A stretch of DNA of 64,000 nt from CALBPI01 sp038521865 (GCA_038521865.1 JBCBKO010000004.1:231685-295684), one strand, 5' to 3'; shown: positions 53,102 through 63,087, numbered from the stretch's first letter. Numbers and translations are program-made. Notes: a model not told the origin generated them from the sequence alone.

Positions 53102-56100
53102 CTAATCTGATTCGACCAACAAAATCTTCGACAAGGCAGCACCTGTCAGACTTTTGTTCGATTTTTCAGTGATTTGAATCGGATTTCCCTGTGCTACGAT
53201 CCGCCCACCTTCGGTCCCGCCTTCTGGCCCGAGGTCTACAATCCAGTCGGCTTCTGCGACAATGTCGAGATTGTGTTCGACAATGAATACCGAGTGACCG
53301 GCGTCCACTAGCCGATGAAGCACCCGGATCAGTTTTTCCACATCGGCCATGTGCAACCCGATTGTCGGCTCGTCGAGCACGTAAAGCGTGTGATTTGGAT
53401 TGTCCGTCACACATTGGGTTCCGGGTTCGAGAGTCGGCTTGGCCCTCGCTAACTCGGTGACCAGCTTAATGCGTTGCGCCTCTCCACCGGACAGGGTGGG
53501 GCTCGGCTGGCCCAGGGTGAGATAACCGAGCCCGACATCGTTTAGCAACGTCAGCGGATGGTGAATTTTCGGGTGTGCTTCGAAGAATGGGATCGCTTCC
53601 TCGACCGACATCAACAGAATATCGCCGATCGATTTCTCACGGTATCGGATAGTCAGCGTGTCCGGGGCGAAGCGCATGCCGCCGCATGCCTCGCAGGGCA
53701 CCCTGACATCCGGCAGGAAGTTCATTTCGATACGCCGCATGCCTTGCCCGTCACACTCCGGACAGCGCCCTTCAGCGGTATTGAAGGAGAACCGGCTCGC
53801 TGTGTATCCGCGGATCCTCGCTTCGGTCGTTTGCGCGAACAGTTTGCGAATCTCGTCCCAGAAACCGACATAGGTGGCCGGACATGATCTCGGTGTCTTA
53901 CCGATGGGCGTCTGATCGACCTCCAGCACACGCTTGATCGATTCCCAGCCGTCTATCGAGCGGCAGTCAACCGGCGCCGGCATTTTTCTCTTGCGGGCAT
54001 TGCGCGCGGCAATCAACAGATCAAGGTTGTCCTGCACCACGCCGCGAATGAGGCTGCTCTTGCCACTGCCGGATACGCCGGTGACTGCAACCAGGGCGCC
54101 GAGGGGTAAGCTCACGTTGACGCGGCGCAAGTTGTTGCGCGTCGCGCCTTCGACGCGCAGCACGGGCGTCGCTTTGCGTCTTGGATTGACGTTGCGCCAC
54201 TGCTCACGCAGCGGATGCGAAAGCGGCTGTTTCAACATCTTTCCCGTCAGCGAATCCTTGTGCCTTTCGATCGCCTTTGGAGTGCCGGTGGCGACAACGT
54301 ATCCACCCCGTTGTCCTGCACCCGGCCCAATGTCGATGACATGCTGTGCAGCCCGAATCGTATCTTCGTCATGTTCGACGACCACCACGGTGTTGCCTTG
54401 GGCCTGAAGTGCCAGCAGGGTCTGCAGCAGTCGCTGGTTGTCGCGGGTGTGTAAACCGATCGTGGGTTCGTCCAGGATGTAGCAGACGCCGCGTAGGTTG
54501 GAGCCGAGTTGCGAGGCCAGTCGAATGCGCTGCGCTTCCCCACCGGAAAGCGTCGGGGCCGCCCGTGACATCTGCAGGTAGCCAAGGCCCACGTCTTTGA
54601 GGAACTGCAGACGTGCCTGGAGTTCGCTCATGATATCCCTTGCGATCAGAGCGGCCCGTCCGTCCAGTTTCATTTTCGCAAAGTAATCCGCCGCCTCGAT
54701 GACCGACATGTCGTTCAAGGATGCGATTGTTTCGCCGTTTAAGGTCACAGCAAGTGCGACGGGGTTCAGTCGTGTCCCCTCACAGCTGCTGCACTCCTCC
54801 GGGGGGGTGTCGTCATCGTAAGTGATGCGCCCGGTGCCTTGGCAGTCACCGCACCAACCCTGTGGTGAGTTGTACGAGAACAGCCTCGGGTCAAGCTCGG
54901 GGAAACTGCGTTGACAGGAAGGGCACGCGCGCTTTTTCGAGAACAGTTGTCGTTTGCTCGACGTCGCCGAGGGTGCGATGACCGCCAAACCATCGCCGAA
55001 CTCGAACGTTCGCTCGAGCGCGGTGCGCAGTGACGGCTCATCCTCCGGTGTGACCGCGACAGTCGCAACCGGCAGGTCGATATCGTGCGTCTTGTATCGA
55101 TCGAGGCGTGGCCATGAATTCACGTCCAGCGCTTCCCCGTCCACGATCAGTTGCTCGAAGCCCTTGTTCGCGGCCCATTTGGCGAGATCTGTGTAGAACC
55201 CTTTTCGCCCTACAACGAGCGGCGCGAGCAACGTGATGCGCTGTCCGCGACTCGACTTCATGAGCGTAGCAACGATTTGATCGACGCTTTGTGGCTCGAT
55301 GGGAACGTTGCAGTCTGGGCAGTGCGCGGTACCGAGTTTGACGAACAACAATCGTAAGAAGTGGTAGATCTCGGTGAGAGTGCCAACGGTACTGCGGCGG
55401 CCACCACGGCTGGTGCGCTGTTCGATCGCCACGGTGGGCGGTATACCGTTCACCGCATCAACATCCGGTCGTGACGCCGGTTGCACGAATTGACGTGCAT
55501 AAGCATTCAGTGACTCAAGATAGCGCCGCTGACCCTCGTTAAAGAGAATGCCGAAAGCGAGCGTTGACTTACCGCTGCCCGAGACGCCTGTGATCGCGGT
55601 AAACCTGTCCCGCGGAATATCCACGTCGATCGAGCGCAAATTGTGCTCTCGGGCATTATGGATGCTGATCGCCTTGCTGCTCGAGACCTCGGCCTCGTAT
55701 GTCGAGGCGGACTCCTCGACCAGTGATGCCTTCGCGATGGCGTGTCGATAAGCTTGGAGCGCCTTACCGGTCGCGTTATCGGCTTCCAGCACGAGCGCGT
55801 CCGGCGTGCCCTCGAACAGAACTTCGCCGCCGAGTTCGCCACCTTCCGGCCCAAGGTCAATCACCCAGTCGGAAGCGCCAATGACGTCGAGATTGTGTTC
55901 GATGACCACCACGGAGTGTCCGGCATCGAGCAATTGATCGAACGCCTGCAGCAACGTCTCGACATCCTGAAAATGGAGGCCTGTGGTCGGCTCGTCAAAG
56001 AGAAACAGCTTTCGACCGATCTTTCGCTTGCCCGCGTCGGCCAGGTGTTTTGCAAGTTTTAGCCGCTGCGACTCACCGCCAGATAGTGTGGGGACCGGTT

Positions 56101-58567
56101 GTCCGAGCGCGACGTAATCAAGACCGACGTCAATCAAGGGTTGCAAGCGAGCCAGAACATCAGGCGCATCTGAGAAAAATTCGCAGGCTTCGCTGACGGT
56201 GAGCTCGAGCACATCGCTGATCGATCGGGGTCTCTGAGAATCGTCACTACCAAATAGCTTGACCTCCAGCACCTCGTCCCGGTAGCGCTTACCGTCGCAA
56301 CTGGGGCAGCGCAGGTAAACATCGGACAGAAACTGCATCTCGATATGCTCGAAGCCGGTACCGCCACAAGTCGGGCATCTGCCGGTGCCCGAGTTGAAGC
56401 TGAAAGTCCCCGGCTTGTAACCGCGTTCGATGGCCAGTGGTGTCTTTGCAAATCGTTTACGGATGGGGTCGAAAGCGCCAACGAAACTCGCCGGATTGGA
56501 GCGAGTGGTCTTGCCGATCGGGCTTTGGTCGACAAAGATCGCGTCATCTATTGCCTCCATCCCAGTGACCGCGTCGTGTGGTCCTGGAGCCGGGCCACCA
56601 CGCCCGAAGTGTCGGCTAAGGGCCGGATAGACGATGTCCCCGATCAAGGTGGACTTCCCGCTGCCAGATACTCCAGTGATGCTGGTCAGCCCCCCTAACG
56701 GAATCTTGACGTCCACGTGCTTCAGGTTGTGCTGTGCCGCACCGGAAACTGCAATTGCGCCGTCATTCGCATTCAACTCACGCCGCGTCCTTGCGTCGGC
56801 AACGCTGCGAGCACCCGTTAGGTAGGGCGCGGTGGGTGAGCGCTTGCTCTTCGCCAAGGCGCTCGGTTTGCCGTTGAAGACGATCTCGCCGCCAGCTGCA
56901 CCCGGACCTGGGCCCATATCGACGATTCGATCGGCCGCCAACATGACGGCCGGATCGTGTTCGACCACGAGCAACGTGTTGCCGGCGTCACGCAGACTGA
57001 GGAGCACTTTGTTGATCCGCTCCAGGTCGCGCGGATGGAGCCCGATACTCGGCTCATCGAGAACGAACAGCGTATTGACCAGAGAGGTACCAAGCGCCGT
57101 CGTCAGGTTGATTCGCTGCACTTCACCGCCGGATAGTGTCCGTGACTGGCGATCGAGTGTCAGATACCCGAGCCCGGTGTCCCGCAAATAGCCGATGCGG
57201 GTGCGGATAGCGTCCATCAGCATCGACAGGGCCTCATCCGACTCGCGCTGTAGCTCGACCTCTGCGAAAAACTCTGCCAGGCGTTGGATAGGCAACAACA
57301 TGAGCTCATGCATATTCAAACCGGGCGCGCGTCCGGCGAGCTCAGGCGCAACGCGACGTGTCAGATCATGCGAGCCGATCCGCCAACACAGGCTATCAGG
57401 CTGGAGTCGAGCACCGTTGCACGTCGGGCATGTCTCGTAGCTGCGATATCTCGACAGCAGCACTCGGACGTGCATTTTGTAGGCCTTGCTCTCGAGCCAT
57501 TCGAAGACGGCATTAATGCCCGGCCAATACGCCTCACCGCGCCGGTATTCATCGCCGACCATCACCCACTCGAGTTCCTCGTCTGTGAGCGATTGCCACG
57601 GCTTATCGACATCCACACCAACTTTGGGTGCGCGCTTTACCAGCCTGGTTTGCAGTTCAGCGAAATTGCCGGTCTGGATGGGTTTGATTGCGCCGTCGCG
57701 CAGAGTTGCCGTGGGGTCCGGAACCACCAAATCCATGTCGATACCCATGACGCGACCGAAGCCGCGACACGTTGGACAGGCGCCGAGCGGCGAATTGAAT
57801 GAAAACCGGCTTGGGGTGGGATAGGCGAACGTCTTGTTGCAGGCCGCGCAGTGCAGCATGTTCGAGTAGCGCCGCACCTTGTCCGTGTCCAGATCCACGA
57901 TCTGCAGATGTCCGCTGCCGCGGGCAAACGCTGCCTCCACGGCTTCGAAAAAGCGATCTCGTGACGATTCGCGGATCCGCAGCCGGTCCTGCACCACCAC
58001 CAGGTGATCATCCTGCTCATCAAGAATCTTCGTGTAACCCTGCTGCGAGAGAAACGCCCGCATTTCTTCGACGCTGAACTGCTCGGGGATTTCTTGTTTG
58101 AACGCGATTGCCACGCGCGCGTTGTCTAGTTGATCGCAGGTTTGCTCCCATATGGACTGCGGTGTGTCCTCTCTAACCGGCTCTGCGCACGCGTCGCAAT
58201 ACAAGTCCGCTGCGCGGGCATAAAGTAGCTTCAGGTGGTCGTTCAGCTCGGTCATGGTACCGACCGTTGAACGCGAGGTGCGGACAGGGTTGGTTTGATC
58301 GATCGCGATCGCTGGCGGAATCCCACGCACCTGATCAACTTGCGGTTTGTCCATGCGATCGAGGAACTGGCGCGCGTAGGGGGAGAACGTCTCGACGTAG
58401 CGACGTTGTCCTTCGGCGTAGATCGTGTCGAATGCAAGCGATGACTTGCCGCTACCGGAGACCCCCGTCACCACGATCAACTCATTGAGTGGCAGGTCAA
58501 TATCGAGATTGCGAAGGTTGTTCTGGCGCGCGCCAGAAACTTCAATGCGCGGTCGACGCGGGCTCAT
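53102..58567 (-). CDS. uvrA: Double-length UvrA (tandem excinuclease ABC subunit A)
   Basis: 1821 residues from ATG 58567, six bases after GGAG; the open frame beyond it is arginine-rich and overlaps the divergent promoter. UvrA is a DNA-damage sensor of nucleotide excision repair and is normally about 940 residues with two ABC ATPases. Here four Walker A motifs G-V-S-G-S-G-K-S lie near residues 38, 632, 996 and 1499, four L-S-G-G-E signatures are present, and each unit keeps Cys-x-x-Cys zinc pairs (such as C-A-A-C...C-P-T-C and C-P-E-C...C-E-A-C). The two halves diverge in sequence, so the fusion is old. Such fused UvrA proteins are known in some bacteria. A single-length uvrA may exist elsewhere in the genome. 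Confidence 0.95.
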   Translation of the reverse strand: MSPRRPRIEVSGARQNNLRNLDIDLPLNELIVVTGVSGSGKSSLAFDTIYAEGQRRYVETFSPYARQFLDRMDKPQVDQVRGIPPAIAIDQTNPVRTSRSTVGTMTELNDHLKLLYARAADLYCDACAEPVREDTPQSIWEQTCDQLDNARVAIAFKQEIPEQFSVEEMRAFLSQQGYTKILDEQDDHLVVVQDRLRIRESSRDRFFEAVEAAFARGSGHLQIVDLDTDKVRRYSNMLHCAACNKTFAYPTPSRFSFNSPLGACPTCRGFGRVMGIDMDLVVPDPTATLRDGAIKPIQTGNFAELQTRLVKRAPKVGVDVDKPWQSLTDEELEWVMVGDEYRRGEAYWPGINAVFEWLESKAYKMHVRVLLSRYRSYETCPTCNGARLQPDSLCWRIGSHDLTRRVAPELAGRAPGLNMHELMLLPIQRLAEFFAEVELQRESDEALSMLMDAIRTRIGYLRDTGLGYLTLDRQSRTLSGGEVQRINLTTALGTSLVNTLFVLDEPSIGLHPRDLERINKVLLSLRDAGNTLLVVEHDPAVMLAADRIVDMGPGPGAAGGEIVFNGKPSALAKSKRSPTAPYLTGARSVADARTRRELNANDGAIAVSGAAQHNLKHVDVKIPLGGLTSITGVSGSGKSTLIGDIVYPALSRHFGRGGPAPGPHDAVTGMEAIDDAIFVDQSPIGKTTRSNPASFVGAFDPIRKRFAKTPLAIERGYKPGTFSFNSGTGRCPTCGGTGFEHIEMQFLSDVYLRCPSCDGKRYRDEVLEVKLFGSDDSQRPRSISDVLELTVSEACEFFSDAPDVLARLQPLIDVGLDYVALGQPVPTLSGGESQRLKLAKHLADAGKRKIGRKLFLFDEPTTGLHFQDVETLLQAFDQLLDAGHSVVVIEHNLDVIGASDWVIDLGPEGGELGGEVLFEGTPDALVLEADNATGKALQAYRHAIAKASLVEESASTYEAEVSSSKAISIHNAREHNLRSIDVDIPRDRFTAITGVSGSGKSTLAFGILFNEGQRRYLESLNAYARQFVQPASRPDVDAVNGIPPTVAIEQRTSRGGRRSTVGTLTEIYHFLRLLFVKLGTAHCPDCNVPIEPQSVDQIVATLMKSSRGQRITLLAPLVVGRKGFYTDLAKWAANKGFEQLIVDGEALDVNSWPRLDRYKTHDIDLPVATVAVTPEDEPSLRTALERTFEFGDGLAVIAPSATSSKRQLFSKKRACPSCQRSFPELDPRLFSYNSPQGWCGDCQGTGRITYDDDTPPEECSSCEGTRLNPVALAVTLNGETIASLNDMSVIEAADYFAKMKLDGRAALIARDIMSELQARLQFLKDVGLGYLQMSRAAPTLSGGEAQRIRLASQLGSNLRGVCYILDEPTIGLHTRDNQRLLQTLLALQAQGNTVVVVEHDEDTIRAAQHVIDIGPGAGQRGGYVVATGTPKAIERHKDSLTGKMLKQPLSHPLREQWRNVNPRRKATPVLRVEGATRNNLRRVNVSLPLGALVAVTGVSGSGKSSLIRGVVQDNLDLLIAARNARKRKMPAPVDCRSIDGWESIKRVLEVDQTPIGKTPRSCPATYVGFWDEIRKLFAQTTEARIRGYTASRFSFNTAEGRCPECDGQGMRRIEMNFLPDVRVPCEACGGMRFAPDTLTIRYREKSIGDILLMSVEEAIPFFEAHPKIHHPLTLLNDVGLGYLTLGQPSPTLSGGEAQRIKLVTELARAKPTLEPGTQCVTDNPNHTLYVLDEPTIGLHMADVEKLIRVLHRLVDAGHSVFIVEHNLDIVAEADWIVDLGPEGGTEGGRIVAQGNPIQITEKSNKSLTGAALSKILLVESD

Positions 58568-58650
58568 GCCATCTCCAGGATTGATCGGATAGTGGGGATC
58601 GCGGGGGGTGTCGTTATACTGCGTCGCTCCGCTGACCACAAACACACCGC

Positions 58651-59265
58651 ATGCAGTCACCGTATAGACAGGACACGTTTCCACCCGCGATCTTTGCGAT
58701 TCTGCTGAGCTGCGCCGGCATCTTCGTTCTTGGTGAAACGACGTCACTCGGTAGGTTTGCCGGGAGTCTCGCGCTTTGGACCTATCTGCCATATTTTCGC
58801 CCGTGGCAGCCCTTGACCTATGGGTTCTTGCATGCAGACTGGGCACATCTGGCATTCAACATGTTCGCGCTCTGGATGTTTGGTCGCAGCCTTGAGTACC
58901 GATGGGGGACAGGGCGATTCGCCTCTTACTATCTTTTTTGTGTGCTGGGAGGTGCGATTGGCCAATTTGCCCTGAGTTTCGCAACGGGGCAGCCTTTGCT
59001 GCCCATGGTTGGGGCATCCGGCGGCGTATTCGGGGTATTGCTCGCCTTCGGGATGACCTTTCCTAACCAGCGGATCGTGCTGTTGATCCCGCCTATCCCG
59101 ATGAAGGCCAAGTACATGGTGCTGTTATTCGGATTGCTCGAGTTATACCTCGGTTTCACGGGCCGACAAACGGGGGTCGCCCACTTTGCGCATCTCGGCG
59201 GTATGGTAGTGGGGTTGATGCTGTTACTGTATTGGCGCTCGCAGAAACCGCGGCGCCGTTTTTAG
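58651..59265 (+). CDS. Rhomboid-family intramembrane serine protease
   Basis: 204 residues with six membrane segments. The catalytic serine is in G-A-S-G-G-V-F-G (about 119-126) and the histidine in A-H-F-A-H-L-G-G near the C-terminus. The H-A-D-W-A-H-L-A-F-N-M motif in segment 2 is also typical. It cleaves membrane proteins within the bilayer; substrate unknown. It is divergent from uvrA and followed 24 bases later by a small lipoprotein. Confidence 0.93.
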   Translation: MQSPYRQDTFPPAIFAILLSCAGIFVLGETTSLGRFAGSLALWTYLPYFRPWQPLTYGFLHADWAHLAFNMFALWMFGRSLEYRWGTGRFASYYLFCVLGGAIGQFALSFATGQPLLPMVGASGGVFGVLLAFGMTFPNQRIVLLIPPIPMKAKYMVLLFGLLELYLGFTGRQTGVAHFAHLGGMVVGLMLLLYWRSQKPRRRF

Positions 59266-59289
59266 TTGGGCTTTCAGGAGACGCTTTAC

Positions 59290-59775
59290 ATGCGAACGTG
59301 GATTTCGATCGTCGGTTTGATGTTGTTTGTCGTCGGTTGCGGGCAGCGGCCGGAGCCCCTCATGCCGGACCATCTGGGATCTGGTGCTGAAGTTCCTACA
59401 GCCAGCGGGCCACGGGCGTTGGTCGCGAAACTCGAGAGCGCGACCACCGACGGTGCCGAGGGCGCCTTGGTTTTGCTCCCCAACGAACAACAGATCGTCG
59501 TTGGCGTGGCCATCGACGGTCTCGGCTCTGGTCGCTACAGCTTGGCTGAGTCTGAAGCCGGAAGCTGCGATGCGGGCACTCCCTCCGTGCCGCTGGGCGA
59601 GTTTGATGCCTCTGAGTTCGGGCAAGGCAAGTTTTCGCTGCTCAAAGATACCGGCGAATCCCTTGGCGCATTCCGTGGACGATCGTTACTGGTGCTCGGA
59701 CCTTTAAGCGATGCGAGCGTCTCGCAGCCCGCTCCAGTGGTTGCCTGCGGTGTGCTCGAGGTGTACGCCGGTTAG
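59290..59775 (+). CDS. Small lipoprotein with Cu/Zn-SOD-like C-terminus
   Basis: 161 residues from ATG 59290, nine bases after AGGAG. The lipobox is F-V-V-G-C (Cys17). The C-terminal half reads like a degenerate Cu/Zn superoxide dismutase: G-R-Y-S-L, L-G-A-F-R-G-R-S-L-L-V-L-G-P-L and A-P-V-V-A-C-G-V-L-E-V. The histidine metal ligands are absent, so no dismutase activity is expected. The resemblance could be a shared beta-sandwich fold only. It is convergent with srkA (4-base overlap). Confidence 0.75.
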   Translation: MRTWISIVGLMLFVVGCGQRPEPLMPDHLGSGAEVPTASGPRALVAKLESATTDGAEGALVLLPNEQQIVVGVAIDGLGSGRYSLAESEAGSCDAGTPSVPLGEFDASEFGQGKFSLLKDTGESLGAFRGRSLLVLGPLSDASVSQPAPVVACGVLEVYAG

Positions 59776-60755
59776 GTGCTCGCGAGCGTGAACGGTGTTT
59801 GCAGTGCATCCTGCTGTTCGCGTAGTGCCAGGATGTGTTCATTCCAGTATCGCGCGCCATCAAACCAGGGGAATGCTCGCTGGAAAGCGGGATCATGCCA
59901 ACGACGCGCAAGCCACGCCGCGTAGTGCACGATTCGCAGAGTGCGTAGCGGCTCGATCAGTCCGAGTTCGGCAAAGTCGAAATCGCGGAACTGCTGGTAG
60001 CCCGCGAGCACGGCATCCAGTTGCAGCGCTTGCTGATCACGGTCGCCGGAGAGCAGCATCCAAAGATCCTGGACCGCCGGACCGTTAGCGGCATCATCCG
60101 TATCGACGACATGAAGCGTATCGCCATCGTGGAGTAGATTGCCGGGATGCAGGTCGTTGTGAATCGCAAGCGTTGTGCAATTCAGGACCGTCATCTGTTG
60201 TTCAACATTTTCCAGCAGGTCATCCGTCACAGACTCATAAGCATCTTCCAGCTCGGGTGGCATGAAATCGCTATCTAGAACGGCATCGCGAGCCTCCCAG
60301 CCGAATCGCACAACATCGATAGCCGGGCGGTGACAGAATCGGAATCGCTCTGCCGCCAGATGCATGCGTGCCACAAGCCGACCGATTTGTTTTAGCAATG
60401 CTTCGTCTTCAAGCGCCGGCCAGCGTCCCCCTACGCAGGGGTAGATCGCGAGTCGAAAGTCGTCAACGCGAAGAAGCGTGTCCTCGTCGAACATGATCGG
60501 AGCGACGACATCGAGGTCGCTCTCGCGCATTCGAAGCACATAGTCGTGTTCCTCAAGAATTGCGTCGTCGCTCCAACGTCCGGGTCGGTAGAACTTCGCA
60601 ACGACACGCTGACCATCTTCCAGAGCGGCACGATATACGCGGTTTTCATAGCTGTTCAGTGCCAGCAATTCCCCCGTGCATTGCAGGCCGGTGCACTCGA
60701 TCGCATCGAGGATTTGTTCGGGAACCAGAGTGTCAAAGCCCAATGCCATGATCAC
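59772..60755 (-). CDS. srkA: Stress response kinase A (SrkA/YihE)
   Basis: 327 residues, one fewer than E. coli SrkA. Visible are L-N-S-Y-E-N-R-V-Y (33-41), K54 in V-V-A-K-F-Y-R-P, the catalytic loop H-N-D-L-H-P-G-N-L-L (E. coli has H-G-D-C-H) and V-V-D-T-D-D-A-A-N-G-P-A-V-Q-D-L-W-M-L-L. It is an aminoglycoside-phosphotransferase-fold protein kinase that counters envelope-stress death. GTG 60755 overlaps the cmoB stop; ATG 60749 is an alternative. Confidence 0.95.
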   Translation of the reverse strand: MIMALGFDTLVPEQILDAIECTGLQCTGELLALNSYENRVYRAALEDGQRVVAKFYRPGRWSDDAILEEHDYVLRMRESDLDVVAPIMFDEDTLLRVDDFRLAIYPCVGGRWPALEDEALLKQIGRLVARMHLAAERFRFCHRPAIDVVRFGWEARDAVLDSDFMPPELEDAYESVTDDLLENVEQQMTVLNCTTLAIHNDLHPGNLLHDGDTLHVVDTDDAANGPAVQDLWMLLSGDRDQQALQLDAVLAGYQQFRDFDFAELGLIEPLRTLRIVHYAAWLARRWHDPAFQRAFPWFDGARYWNEHILALREQQDALQTPFTLAST

Positions 60756-61711
60756 CGAAGCCTCGCGCTTAGCATGGCTCTGACCGGCGCTGGATGCCCC
60801 TCGACAGTGCGGTTTGCATCATTCGGATCGAGCGCGTGTGCCAGTGACTCGAAGGTCATCCATTCAGTAGGGCGTTGTTCCTCCGTGGTGGTGCGGGTGA
60901 CGTCGTGGCACTCGACATCGGTGAAGCCTGCTTTGGTAAGCCAGTCTTCCAAACGCGAGATCGTCGGCAGGCTCCACACGTTCCGCATGCGCGCATAGCG
61001 GTCTTCCGGGACCAGCGCCGTGTCCTCTGTGCCCTCGAGTACCAGAGTTTCGAGAACCAGCGCACCGCTATCGCACAAACGATTTGCAATTGCTCTCAGG
61101 TGTTCGATCGGGTCGCGACGGTGATAGAGCACGCCCATGGAGAGAATCAGATCGAACGGGCGCATGTCAGGGAGCTGTTCGAAGCGTATCGGCGCCATCC
61201 CGACGCCAGGGATGCGCACGTGCTGGGTGAACGCAAGATACTGTGCGTAGAACAACAGTGTCGGATCGACGTTCAGGACTTCGTGCGCCCCGGCGGCCGC
61301 ACATCGAAGGGCGAAGTATCCGTTGCCACCGCCGATGTCGAGGACGCGACGATCAGCGAAATCGATGTCCGCGGCAATCATACGGTCCCACTTCAAATCG
61401 CTACGCCACTCTGTGTCGATGGCGACCTCACCGAACTGCCAGGGTCCCTTGCGCCACGGACGCAGTGCCATCAAATGCTCGCGAGTTTGAGCGGCATCCG
61501 CTGATTCATCGATGACCAGCGTTGGCGCGGCCTTGTCGAGCGCGTAGTGATCTATTGCGTCCGGCAGTCCGGCGAGCGCCGTCGCCCACTTCGGCCAGTC
61601 TCCGTGCCGGAGCTCGGACGCAGGGCGCGCTTTGGATAACGCTTCGGCGCAGCCTGCGAATCTGCCGGTTTCAAGATGATGCCGGATCAGGCGCGGGTCC
61701 AGTTCATGCAT
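60752..61711 (-). CDS. cmoB: tRNA U34 carboxymethyltransferase CmoB
   Basis: 319 residues from ATG 61711, which overlaps the cmoA stop by 8 bases. CmoB transfers the carboxymethyl group of Cx-SAM to 5-hydroxyuridine-34 of tRNA. Conserved segments are R-P-W-R-K-G-P-W, D-T-E-W-R-S-D-L-K-W-D-R, the SAM-fold D-I-G-G-G-N-G-Y-F and M-G-V-L-Y-H-R-R-D-P. It follows cmoA and precedes srkA, all with overlapping ends. Confidence 0.97.
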   Translation of the reverse strand: MHELDPRLIRHHLETGRFAGCAEALSKARPASELRHGDWPKWATALAGLPDAIDHYALDKAAPTLVIDESADAAQTREHLMALRPWRKGPWQFGEVAIDTEWRSDLKWDRMIAADIDFADRRVLDIGGGNGYFALRCAAAGAHEVLNVDPTLLFYAQYLAFTQHVRIPGVGMAPIRFEQLPDMRPFDLILSMGVLYHRRDPIEHLRAIANRLCDSGALVLETLVLEGTEDTALVPEDRYARMRNVWSLPTISRLEDWLTKAGFTDVECHDVTRTTTEEQRPTEWMTFESLAHALDPNDANRTVEGHPAPVRAMLSARLR

Positions 61712-62438
61712 CGGGTTTGCAGGCCAGGAAGGCGCCGAAGTTGATAGCGCTATGCCACAGGACAACGTCTTCGAAGCCGACCGACTCTAGTCGCTGGATA
61801 TGGGTTTCCCGCGTGTCGGTGATAAGGACGTTTTCCAAGGCCGAGCGCTTGCCCGCAATTTCGAGGTCCGAGTAGTGGTGTGCGCGTTTAAAGTCGAAGT
61901 GAAGGCGGGTGAGTCGGTCCGCGATGCCCGGTGCTTCAAAGTGGAATTTCTCGGCAAGCACCAATACGCCGCCAGGATTGAGGCATTGGTAGAGGTTGTC
62001 CAGCAGTGGCGCACGCTGTTCCGGATGCAGAAACTGTAGGGTGTAGTTCAGGACAACAAGGTCAGCGGGCTGATAGTCAAACCCGGTGATGTCGGCGGTG
62101 TGGAATTCCACCCGTTGCGCGAGCGTGTCGAAACGCTGATCCGCTTTACAGCGATTGATCATAGCGTCGCTGAGGTCAATGCCGACAAGGTTGGCGGCGC
62201 GTTCGCCGATGCCCTGTGCCATGGCCAGGGTCGCGGCGCCCAGCGTGCAGCCGAGGTCATAAGCGCGGCCACCGGGCCGGATCGACTGGTGCGCGATCAG
62301 CGCGATGCCATCGAGTGAAGCAGCGTAGCCCGGTACCGAGCGGTTGATCATGTCCGGAAATACGCGAGCGACTGAGTCGTCAAATCGAAAGGAAACGCGT
62401 GCTGCCGCCTCGGTCTGGAAGATCGTGTCTTTGCTCAT
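61704..62438 (-). CDS. cmoA: Carboxy-SAM synthase CmoA
   Basis: 244 residues from ATG 62438 (ATG 62447 is in frame). CmoA makes carboxy-S-adenosylmethionine from SAM and prephenate for CmoB. Conserved are F-D-D-S-V-A-R-V-F-P-D-M-I-N-R-S-V-P-G-Y, D-L-G-C-T-L-G-A-A-T, N-Y-T-L-Q-F-L and D-F-K-R-A-H-H-Y-S. It leads the operon cmoA-cmoB-srkA. Confidence 0.97.
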   Translation of the reverse strand: MSKDTIFQTEAAARVSFRFDDSVARVFPDMINRSVPGYAASLDGIALIAHQSIRPGGRAYDLGCTLGAATLAMAQGIGERAANLVGIDLSDAMINRCKADQRFDTLAQRVEFHTADITGFDYQPADLVVLNYTLQFLHPEQRAPLLDNLYQCLNPGGVLVLAEKFHFEAPGIADRLTRLHFDFKRAHHYSDLEIAGKRSALENVLITDTRETHIQRLESVGFEDVVLWHSAINFGAFLACKPDA

Positions 62439-62514
62439 GGGCCGCATTGTATCCGCCCCGATGTCCGCTCGGTGGCTGTTACACTACCGGGCCGAATTTT
62501 CAGGATCTTTAGCA

Positions 62515-63045
62515 ATGTCTGGCGAAAGCCTAGAACAAATACTTCAGGGCATTGGAATCTCCGAGGATTTTGCGCAACGTCGCGGACTCCCGGTGTTCAG
62601 GGAAGCGCAATCGCTGGTGAGTGCCGGGCCCAATATCCTTGGTCGCGAGCAGTTGCTTGAGCCAGTGACTGCCGGTCAGTGGGTTGGCATGCGTCAGGCG
62701 GCTGCGGCTGAGGGTATCGACCTGCTTTTGGTCAGTGGCTATCGGAGTTACGACTATCAGGCATCGCTGATTCGTCAGAAACTCGATAAAGGACAAGGGC
62801 TTGAGGAAATTCTGAAGGTCAATGCGGCGCCGGGTTGTAGCGAGCACCACACCGGGTGTGCTGTAGACATCGCAACACCAGGCGTTCCTCCGCTGGTGGA
62901 GGCATTCGAGCGAAGCCCGGCATTCGAGTGGCTGACGAAGAATGCAAAAGATCATGGTTTTACAATGAGTTACCCGCGAGATAATGCTGCAGGGTATATT
63001 TACGAGCCGTGGCACTGGTGCCGAAGGGTGCAGCCCCTGCAATAG
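62515..63045 (+). CDS. M15-family D-alanyl-D-alanine carboxypeptidase-like protein
   Basis: 176 residues from ATG 62515, nine bases after AGGA. The zinc site is complete: H111 and D118 in S-E-H-H-T-G-C-A-V-D, and H167 in E-P-W-H-W. S-G-Y-R-S-Y-D-Y-Q (75-83) is the VanY/DacB-type substrate region. It should trim the terminal D-Ala of peptidoglycan peptides. No signal peptide is visible, so a cytoplasmic role in recycling (LdcB/LdcA-like) is possible. It is divergent from cmoA. Confidence 0.9.
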   Translation: MSGESLEQILQGIGISEDFAQRRGLPVFREAQSLVSAGPNILGREQLLEPVTAGQWVGMRQAAAAEGIDLLLVSGYRSYDYQASLIRQKLDKGQGLEEILKVNAAPGCSEHHTGCAVDIATPGVPPLVEAFERSPAFEWLTKNAKDHGFTMSYPRDNAAGYIYEPWHWCRRVQPLQ

Positions 63046-63087
63046 CTGGAACGGTCCGGGAAGGCACTAATTTCGTCTGAAATCGTG

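Noticed and set aside
58568..58855. N-terminal extension of UvrA by 96 residues
   Set aside because: It overlaps the divergent rhomboid gene and its composition is random. ATG 58567 has GGAG at the right distance.
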